Source: Prevotella sp. (GTDB lineage Bacteria > Bacteroidota > Bacteroidia > Bacteroidales > Bacteroidaceae). Taken from it: DNA of 10,959 nt. The notes under the pieces are model-generated. The model saw nothing but the letters and a program-made list of their open reading frames with translations, had not been told where the DNA came from and ran no database searches. The stretch is taken from NCBI GenBank assembly GCA_022511055.1, contig JAFLSH010000085.1, positions 1 to 10,959 on the forward strand. Reading direction: 5' to 3'. Made by a program: the position numbers and the translations under genes. Shown one piece after another: positions 5,662 to 10,959 of this stretch (the stretch's first letter is position 1; every line of letters starts with the position of its first letter).

Positions 5662-8600
5662 TCATTTCTTTACAAACTTGTAGTTGGCGGTGTGGCCTTG
5701 TGCATCAGTGATGCGCGCCACGTAGATGCCGCTGCCTAACTGGCCAACAGGCATCTCGGCATATCCCGACTGCGCGGTGGCGCGGCGGTGGCCGATGTGC
5801 TGACCCGCCATGTTGTAGAGGTCTGCCTCGACTATGCCGTCGGCAGCCCCCCTGACAATCAGGTTGTCAAGCACGTAGCGCACTGAGAGTGCAGCCTGCC
5901 CTTCCGCCGTTGGGCGGCGGATGCCTACGGTTTCATCTTGCTCAACAGCTTGCAGGTAGCTGCTTGTCAGGTTGGCTTTGGCAATAGTGGGCACGTTCAT
6001 GACATACACCTCAGCCCCGCCATCGGGATAGCGGCCTACGCTCTGGTCGCCCGTGTGCCGTGTGTAGATGATGCAGTCGTTCCACGAGCCGTCTGCGGCG
6101 GTCAGCATGACCTCGCCGCCTTCCTGTGCTAACTTGAACGAGGCATGCAACTGGCTCTGCGCCTCAAGATTGTCGCACCAGATGATAAGGTAGCCGTGGG
6201 CAGGAATGACGGTTGAAGCCTGTCCCTGACCTTTGGTAATCTGGTATTTCTCTGGCTTCTTGAGGTTGTCGGTCAGATACATGCCCTCAACATCAATCGG
6301 CTCGTCTGTGGTGTTGTAAAGCTCTATCCAGTCGTTACGCTTGAAGTGTTCGTTGACAAAGATGTCATTGGCCGCACTTACCTCATTGATGCGTACCGGC
6401 GTGAGCCCCTGCTGCTGCCGTTCCTGTTCGCTGAGCGGTGTGAAGCAGGCTGTCAGTACCAGACCGCTCTCTTCCGGCAGCTCATAGACGGAGTTGGTGC
6501 TGACGGTAACGCTGCCTTGCTTCCAGCCCTCAAAGACGTAGCCGGCAGGCGCTTTCGCCTCGAGCGTAATCGGAGCAAAAAGCTGGCCGGTGAAGTTGGC
6601 GTAAGGCACCTCAAGACCGTTTACGTAGAGCTTTGCCTGTTCTGTGTCAGCACTCAGCTTTACGGCCAGTTTCTTCGCACTGCCCAGTTGCATCGGCTTG
6701 TAGGCTTGCATGTAGTTCGACATCTTGGTGGTGCGGTCTTTCAGTTTGCTCTTAATCGTATTGGCGGCGCGCTCAGGACTGTTGCCATCGGGCTGCGACA
6801 TCACTTGCTGCATCAGCTGATTCATGGGCTGAACGTGCTTCAGCAGTTCATCGACGATACTGCCGGCACGTGTGGGCTCGAACACGCTGCCCCCGATAAG
6901 GCAGAAGGTGTCAATGAACTTCCGGCGATAGGAATCGTGGCCTAATAGGTTGAGGAAGAAATTGACAAACTCCATGTTCTTGAATCGCTCGAAGTAGGTA
7001 AAGGGATTGTCTGTTGTGTTCTCGCCGCGCAGGGAGAAGGCATAGTCTAAGTCAAAGGATATGAAGCGGTAGCGGCCGTTATTCTGGCTGCGGTATGCCT
7101 TGATGTTATTGTCAGGCCAGTCATCATTGGCCAGGAAAAGCTCGGTGGCCATGTAGTTCGTAAACTCATCTATGTCCAGCAGGTCCTTCAGTTCTTCATA
7201 AACTCCCGGCTCGTTGATGTGGCTGCCCAGCTCGAAGATGCGCTTGATGGCCTGGTCATTGCCGTTCTTCATGATGAAGTTCTCAAACATGTCAATATCT
7301 TCATCACCGTAACCAAAGTTGGCGTAGACAAACTTGTCGTTGTTCGGCTCGCGCAGGTTGAGTACGCCGCGCAACTCGCCGTTGACGTATTCGATGATAG
7401 GCACGTAGGACTGTACATCAAGGTCTATGCCAGAGCGCTGAATGATGGTCTCTAACGCCGGGTCCATGAAGCGGGCATTGTGCTGCCAGAGGTCGTTGCC
7501 GCCGTTGCGCAGCAGAATAGCCTTATTGCGGATGTAGGGCTTCTGGGGGAAGAAGGAGAAATCGAAGCGATTCTGACCATCGAATATCTTGTTTGACTTC
7601 AGCTTGAACGAGCGGTAGCGCTGGGAGCGGGTCCAGCCGCCTGATACGCTGATATTTACATCTTGGTTGAACAGCATTTCCCCCTCAGGCGACAGATAGC
7701 TGAAGTTGACCGGCCTATCCCAGTCCATGTTGTAGTTGCGCGGGAAATCCTGGCCGTTGCCGGGCTTGCCGTTGGTGCCATCTCCATCGGTGTCTATGCC
7801 AATCTTCGGGTCGGTGAAATACTTCTTATCGCCAACGATTGATATGATGGGAATGGTGTACTTGTTGCTGGTCTGAATGTAGGAACGGGTGACGGGAATG
7901 CTCGGCAGACAGCCCTCTTGATAGAGCCTGAAGCAGAAATTCGTGGTCTTGCTGATGCTGAATTTCCCGTCTGCGCTCTTCTTTGTGGGCTCTTCTGCTG
8001 CCCCGGAGCCTGATGCCCACGAAATATCATCGAAATAGAAATAGTTCTCCTTGGCTTCTTCGTTCAGGTTGAAGGCTATGGTCTGCAAAGTGGGTGTGGC
8101 TTCCTGGCCGCCCCATCCCCAGCCCCATCCCCAGCCGCCTTGGTTGCCGGCCTGCTCGTTGGTGACGGTGCCTTCATAGACGATTTCAGTCCACTCTGTG
8201 CCTACGTTATAGCTGCCATTCAGCATGTTGTAGGTAATATAGTCGCCTGGGGTGCGGTGTGCCTGTACGCTGATGTAGGTAGCCTTGTCAGCGCGTACTT
8301 TCATGCTGAAACGGTAGGTCTCACCGGCTTTCCACGTGTGGTCTGGCGTGTAGACGAAGAACTGCGTTGACCACGAGTTGTCGGGCTTGGCTATGGCGTG
8401 TACCCTGATGCCGCGTGAGCCATTGTAGCCAATGCCATCGACAATGCGATTCTGGTCGCCATTCCCATCGCCATCTCGGCTGACGAAACAGTCGGCGTTG
8501 CTGCCTTCGCAGTCGCCGTTCTTCACCCATTCGGTCCAGGGCGATGCCGCCTCATCTTCATCAGGCTTCGGAGCGGCGGGCAGGCTGCCGTCTGTGGTGT

Positions 8601-9159
8601 ACATCAGCGTAGCTCCTTCGGGTATATCGACTTCAAAATCCAATGTGCCGGTGAACAGACGGCTACCCACGCTGACTACGGGCGGGGCTAACCGCTTGTC
8701 GGCAAACACCGATGTGGCATTACTCTCGCCCGGAGTGGCATTTGCAGTCCACCCCCATTCCTCACCGCCATCTGTCTTGCGGGCGTAGGCCGTTCTGCTC
8801 AGTGCTTCCGGGTAGGTCTGCTGCACAATCAGCTGGCCGTTCTTGTCACTCAGGCAGACGGTGCCGCCATCACAGTCGAGCTTGAAGGGCGCTTGGTTGT
8901 CCTTGATGTCATTGGAGCCCAGCCATATCACCTTGAAGCCCTTGGCCGGCACGCTGCCCATGTTTGCCGGCATCTGCCAGCGAGTCAGCTCGTTAGGGTC
9001 GTTGCTCAGGTACATGCCGGAAAGGTTGACAGCCTCATCGGTAGGGTTGTAAAGCTCTATCCAGCTGTCGAAATTGACGGCAGGGCTTATGTGCTGCCCT
9101 GCATTCGATGCCATAAGTTCGTTGATGACGAGAATGGTTGATAGTAATGATATCCACAT
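5662..9159 (-). CDS. CotH kinase family surface protein, multidomain, T9SS tail
   Basis: A 1165-residue protein whose core resembles the CotH family of protein kinases, known from Bacillus spore coats; its role in Bacteroidetes is unknown. Domains in order: lamin-tail domain 1 (about 10-145; VINELMASN, DSWIELYN); first half of a chitobiase C-terminal-like domain (158-200; YTTDGSLP); a carbohydrate-binding-module 4/9-like region (about 206-382, ending FYFDDISW) with a GWGWGWGW run at 342-349; second half of the chitobiase-like domain (about 394-430; FSISKTTNF, GCLPSIPVTRSY); CotH core (about 432-750) with SVSGGWTRSQRYRSFKL, YVNGELRGVLNLRE, NDDWPDNN (678-685) and SFDLDYAF (701-708, probable metal-binding Asp703/Asp705); an InlB-repeat-like segment (828-907, GYVFEGW); lamin-tail domain 2 (918-1050); and a T9SS type A sorting domain (about 1095-1165, LYNMAGQ, GSGIYVARI, KFVKK). 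The N-terminus has only about eight hydrophobic residues before domain 1 and no positive charge. No ATG, GTG or TTG lies upstream in frame before rsmD. It follows rsmD by 35 bases with no promoter visible. Confidence 0.9.
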   Translation of the reverse strand: MWISLLSTILVINELMASNAGQHISPAVNFDSWIELYNPTDEAVNLSGMYLSNDPNELTRWQMPANMGSVPAKGFKVIWLGSNDIKDNQAPFKLDCDGGTVCLSDKNGQLIVQQTYPEALSRTAYARKTDGGEEWGWTANATPGESNATSVFADKRLAPPVVSVGSRLFTGTLDFEVDIPEGATLMYTTDGSLPAAPKPDEDEAASPWTEWVKNGDCEGSNADCFVSRDGDGNGDQNRIVDGIGYNGSRGIRVHAIAKPDNSWSTQFFVYTPDHTWKAGETYRFSMKVRADKATYISVQAHRTPGDYITYNMLNGSYNVGTEWTEIVYEGTVTNEQAGNQGGWGWGWGWGGQEATPTLQTIAFNLNEEAKENYFYFDDISWASGSGAAEEPTKKSADGKFSISKTTNFCFRLYQEGCLPSIPVTRSYIQTSNKYTIPIISIVGDKKYFTDPKIGIDTDGDGTNGKPGNGQDFPRNYNMDWDRPVNFSYLSPEGEMLFNQDVNISVSGGWTRSQRYRSFKLKSNKIFDGQNRFDFSFFPQKPYIRNKAILLRNGGNDLWQHNARFMDPALETIIQRSGIDLDVQSYVPIIEYVNGELRGVLNLREPNNDKFVYANFGYGDEDIDMFENFIMKNGNDQAIKRIFELGSHINEPGVYEELKDLLDIDEFTNYMATELFLANDDWPDNNIKAYRSQNNGRYRFISFDLDYAFSLRGENTTDNPFTYFERFKNMEFVNFFLNLLGHDSYRRKFIDTFCLIGGSVFEPTRAGSIVDELLKHVQPMNQLMQQVMSQPDGNSPERAANTIKSKLKDRTTKMSNYMQAYKPMQLGSAKKLAVKLSADTEQAKLYVNGLEVPYANFTGQLFAPITLEAKAPAGYVFEGWKQGSVTVSTNSVYELPEESGLVLTACFTPLSEQERQQQGLTPVRINEVSAANDIFVNEHFKRNDWIELYNTTDEPIDVEGMYLTDNLKKPEKYQITKGQGQASTVIPAHGYLIIWCDNLEAQSQLHASFKLAQEGGEVMLTAADGSWNDCIIYTRHTGDQSVGRYPDGGAEVYVMNVPTIAKANLTSSYLQAVEQDETVGIRRPTAEGQAALSVRYVLDNLIVRGAADGIVEADLYNMAGQHIGHRRATAQSGYAEMPVGQLGSGIYVARITDAQGHTANYKFVKK
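8111..8134 (-). repeat. 12-bp tandem repeat (x2) encoding Gly-Trp-Gly-Trp
   Basis: The unit CCCCATCCCCAG on the + strand occurs twice exactly, at 8111-8122 and 8123-8134. On the coding strand it gives alternating Gly and Trp codons within the CotH-family gene (residues 342-349). The unit is four codons long, so gain or loss of a copy keeps the frame. Confidence 0.85.
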
Positions 9160-9194
9160 AATTGATAATAATTTAGTTGGTTGGTAGTGTGTGT

Positions 9195-9758
9195 TTATGG
9201 GCAGCTGAAAAGCGTGAAGTTTACGCTGCCGTAGCTGCGGTGTTCCTTGAAATAGGGCGAGTCGGCGAAACTATGGTTTTTGCTATGCTCAAACACGAAG
9301 ATACCGCCAGGTTTCAGCATCTGCTGCTCGAAAATCAGTGCGGGAATCTCCGGCAACTCCTTCAGCGTGTATGGCGGGTCGGCGAAAATCAGGTCGAACT
9401 GCGTGTGGCAGCTCTTGATGAATCGGAACGCATCGGCTCGCAGGGGCAGGCAGCTCTGTGATGCCGATGCCGTGGCATAAGCGCCGATGCCGAGTTTCTT
9501 CAGGCATTGTACAATGAAGGCGTGGTGGTCACGGTCTTGCTCGACACTGATGACCTGCTTGCACCCGCGCGACAGCATTTCCAGCGCAATGCTGCCCGTG
9601 CCGGAAAACAAATCCAGTGCCGTAGCCCCCTCAAAGTCCAGATAGCCGTTCAGCACGTTGAAGATGTTCTCCTTGGCGAAGTCCGTGGTCGGCCTTGCCT
9701 TGAACGTGCGCGGAATGTCGAAGTGCCGCCCCTTGTACAATCCTGTTATGATTCTCAT
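9195..9758 (-). CDS. rsmD: 16S rRNA (guanine-966-N2)-methyltransferase RsmD
   Basis: Methylates G966 of 16S rRNA in the 30S head using S-adenosylmethionine. The 187 residues are a normal length. The start MRIITGLYKGR and ARPTTDFAKENIFN (21-34) are typical of the family. The Rossmann SAM-binding motif is LDLFSGTGS (48-56), with the acidic EQD at 73-75 after the next strand. The catalytic DPPY is at 127-130, followed by LKPGG (148-152). No residue appears to be missing. The gene starts 25 bases after the DUF3822 gene and is followed 35 bases later by the CotH-type gene, all on one strand. Its leader carries TAACCTAAAAG directly before the ATG, a sequence also found in the xth leader. Confidence 0.95.
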   Translation of the reverse strand: MRIITGLYKGRHFDIPRTFKARPTTDFAKENIFNVLNGYLDFEGATALDLFSGTGSIALEMLSRGCKQVISVEQDRDHHAFIVQCLKKLGIGAYATASASQSCLPLRADAFRFIKSCHTQFDLIFADPPYTLKELPEIPALIFEQQMLKPGGIFVFEHSKNHSFADSPYFKEHRSYGSVNFTLFSCP

Positions 9759-9783
9759 CTTTTAGGTTAGTTTTTTCGGTTTC

Positions 9784-10590
9784 TTATCGCCCTTTCGTGA
9801 TGAGGGTCATCAGGTCAAACGGCATTTCCTTGATGAGCGATGCCGGTGTTCGGTTGAACTCTGCGGTCGGGTTGATGACATAGACTTTGCAGAGATATTT
9901 CTTCAGCTCCTCGGTCAGCCATTCGCGGTCGGGCAGCTCACCCACCAGGTGCATTTCATCATGCTCGCTATCCATGACCAGCTGTTTCCACACATAGAGC
10001 AGGAAATAGATGGCATCATGGGCGCGGCGAGCCTCGAACTGGTTGCAGAACTTGAAGCGATTCTGCTGAAAGGCAAAGATGTCGACCCGCTGCTCATGGA
10101 AATAGGCGTAGAGCTTGCCGTAAGTGCCAGTGAACGAGCGCTGATGCAACAGCCGCCACACGGGCGACAGGGCGCAGACGAAGCGCGCCTCTTCAAAATG
10201 GTCATCAATCACCAGCTTCAAGTCGCGGTTGATGGCAAACACCGCCACGGCGTTCAGGTCGGGCAGCACGTTGTAGAGTTCGCTGTCTTGGCCACGGCCC
10301 GGAAAGGCGTGTTCGTACATCTCGGTCATCTTCGACACTTCAAACAGCTCGACAGGCACCATCAGCACCGGCGAGTCGACCAGCACCCGGGCACGGCTGA
10401 TGCCTAAGCCCAGCAGCCCGGCAGTCTTGAATGCTTCGCGCAGGTTGGCGGCCATGGAGATGCCGCTTTTCACCACGTATGGCTCGAAGCTGATGGGGTG
10501 TTCCGTGTCTTGTGTGTCAACTAACGTGAACGACAGCGTGTTCTTGCCCACGCGCAGGGTCAGTTGTCCTTTGGTCTGTTCGTTGCTCAT
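9784..10590 (-). CDS. DUF3822 family protein (actin-like ATPase fold)
   Basis: A 268-residue protein that I assign to DUF3822, a Bacteroidetes family of unknown function. From memory, structural-genomics work on a Bacteroides member reported an actin-like ATPase (ASKHA) fold; I cannot verify that here. Visible features are an N-terminal beta-rich stretch (LTLRVGKNTLSFTLVD), a central VLVDSPVLMVPVELFE segment (69-84), FAINRDLKLVID (about 118-129) and AYFHEQRVDIFAF (about 161-173). Together these suggest two related beta-sheet subdomains. There is no signal peptide or membrane helix, so it is probably cytoplasmic. The family typically lies next to rsmD, as here, which hints at a role linked to ribosome maturation or the neighbouring helicase, but this is inference. 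A 31-residue membrane peptide gene precedes it by 15 bases, and both probably share the promoter at 10710-10740. Confidence 0.85.
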   Translation of the reverse strand: MSNEQTKGQLTLRVGKNTLSFTLVDTQDTEHPISFEPYVVKSGISMAANLREAFKTAGLLGLGISRARVLVDSPVLMVPVELFEVSKMTEMYEHAFPGRGQDSELYNVLPDLNAVAVFAINRDLKLVIDDHFEEARFVCALSPVWRLLHQRSFTGTYGKLYAYFHEQRVDIFAFQQNRFKFCNQFEARRAHDAIYFLLYVWKQLVMDSEHDEMHLVGELPDREWLTEELKKYLCKVYVINPTAEFNRTPASLIKEMPFDLMTLITKGR

Positions 10591-10605
10591 TGTCTTCTCG
10601 CTTTG

Positions 10606-10701
10606 TCATTTCGCCGACAGGATGCTGGCCACACAAAGTGCCGCCAAGCCTGCTGCTATCAGTGCTAATACTACGTTGGTATGCTTATTGGTAAACTGCA
10701 T
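10606..10701 (-). CDS. Small single-pass membrane peptide, 31 aa
   Basis: I do not recognise a family. The frame runs from ATG at 10701 to TGA, 15 bases before the DUF3822 start. The product has a polar N-terminus with Lys6 and His7, then an uninterrupted hydrophobic stretch from about residue 10 to 30 (VVLALIAAGLAALCVASILS) and a final Lys. That is long enough for one membrane helix, probably with the N-terminus inside. It could also be a signal-peptide-like leader. A full-consensus promoter ends only eight bases upstream of the ATG, which places the start codon at or almost at the 5' end of the mRNA. The promoter fit, the tight spacing to the next gene and the clean helix together make it likely to be real. 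Its function is unknown; acting as a membrane anchor for a neighbour is a guess. Confidence 0.65.
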   Translation of the reverse strand: MQFTNKHTNVVLALIAAGLAALCVASILSAK

Positions 10702-10709
10702 AATCGCTG

Positions 10710-10740
10710 CAAAGTTACAAATAATCATTGACATATCAAA
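10710..10740 (-). promoter_or_regulatory. Strong promoter for the membrane peptide-DUF3822-rsmD-CotH run
   Basis: On the - strand, TTTG (10740-10737) and TAACTTTG (10717-10710) are separated by exactly 19 bases, a full match to the Bacteroidetes consensus. The ATG of the 31-residue gene begins eight bases after the -7 box, so the transcript should be leaderless or nearly so for that gene. Confidence 0.8.
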
Positions 10741-10741
10741 A

Positions 10742-10799
10742 CGATTTTGGAACATTAACGAAAATCGCCCCGCAAACAGGCTGATTCCAGCGAAATCAG
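10742..10799. repeat. Two short inverted repeats in the divergent promoter region
   Basis: CGATTTT (10742-10748) pairs with AAAATCG (10761-10767) across 12 bases. CTGATT (10781-10786) pairs with AATCAG (10794-10799) across 7 bases. The first begins one base beyond the -33 element of the leftward promoter, a position where a regulator could bind. Arms of 6-7 bases are expected by chance at close to this frequency, so the role is uncertain. Nothing else is visible in 10702-10906 apart from the two divergent promoters. Confidence 0.25.
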
Positions 10800-10854
10800 G
10801 TACCAGTCAGCAAATAAATTCCCCGAAAAGCAGACCTTTTTGCAAAATTATTGC

Positions 10855-10862
10855 TATCTTTG
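10855..10862 (+). promoter_or_regulatory. -7 box for the gene at the right edge
   Basis: TATCTTTG matches TAnnTTTG exactly and faces the partial gene that starts at 10907, leaving a leader of about 40 bases. No TTTG lies at the proper 19-21 base distance; the nearest (10839-10842) is only 12 bases away. The promoter is therefore less complete than the other two strong ones here. Confidence 0.6.
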
Positions 10863-10906
10863 CACCACAGACGATTACGCCAGGCCGTTGGTGCCTGCTG
10901 ACAGCG

Positions 10907-10959
10907 ATGATAGGCGACGAACTGAAATACAGAATCTTGCGGAAATTCGGCTTCGCCCC
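10907..10959 (+). CDS. 5' end of a gene running off the window, possibly a RecD-like helicase
   Basis: Seventeen codons are visible from ATG at 10907: MIGDELKYRILRKFGFA, with a following CC that begins Pro. There is no stop, and a -7 box lies upstream in the same direction. In Bacteroidales an ATP-dependent RecD-like DNA helicase gene is commonly found divergent from the DUF3822-rsmD pair, and such proteins start with a short helix ending in a Phe-x-Pro-type motif before the helicase Q-motif. The visible residues are compatible with that but far too few to prove it. The product call is inference from position. Confidence 0.5.
   Translation, partial: MIGDELKYRILRKFGFA

Noticed and set aside
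5938..9141. Several short + strand frames inside the CotH-family gene
   Set aside because: All lie within the continuous 1165-codon gene with recognisable domains along its length. None has a promoter or motif of its own.
10881..10897. CAGGC / GCCTG stem in the leader of the right-edge gene, considered as a riboswitch or attenuator
   Set aside because: The stem is only five pairs with a 7-base loop, there is no alternative pairing partner or U-run, and the leader of about 40 bases is too short for a known riboswitch class.

Overview
The window looks like chromosomal core sequence from a member of the Bacteroidales, most likely a Prevotella-like species. Three things point there. Promoters have the Bacteroidetes form (TTTG, 19 bases, TAnnTTTG) rather than the E. 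coli sigma-70 form. The primase, QueD, DUF3822 and CotH proteins have Bacteroidetes-type sequences. The large secreted protein ends in a type IX secretion (T9SS) sorting domain, which is confined to the Bacteroidetes and related phyla. The base composition looks moderately GC-rich in genes and AT-rich in promoter regions.

Left part, + strand: an AP endonuclease/exonuclease III gene (xth, 203-952) has its own -7 box. A 285-base gap follows. It holds a possible 41-codon gene on the - strand and, divergent from it, a well-formed promoter for dnaG. Then come dnaG (primase), queD and queE (two consecutive enzymes of 7-deazaguanine/queuosine synthesis) and cls (a cardiolipin-synthase-type phospholipase D enzyme). 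All four lie on one strand with gaps of 61, 9 and 17 bases and no visible internal promoter, so they probably form one operon driven from 1193-1223.

Right part, - strand: a second run of genes starts at an excellent promoter (10710-10740). In transcription order it holds a 31-residue single-pass membrane peptide that is easily missed, a DUF3822 protein (actin-like ATPase fold family, function unknown), rsmD (16S rRNA m2G966 methyltransferase) and a 1165-residue CotH-kinase-family surface protein. Gaps are 15, 25 and 35 bases. The CotH-type gene ends 5 bases from the end of cls, with no strong terminator between them.

Right edge, + strand: a divergent gene with a -7 box at 10855-10862 begins at 10907 and runs off the window after 17 codons.

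No mobile element, CRISPR array, tRNA, rRNA or recognisable defence system is visible. The most unusual content is the CotH-family protein. A carbohydrate-binding-like domain appears to be inserted inside its chitobiase-C-terminal-like domain. It has two lamin-tail domains, two Asp-rich calcium-type loops, an in-frame Gly-Trp repeat and a T9SS tail, but almost no signal peptide. The two small unlisted genes and the nearly leaderless promoters are the other points worth checking.
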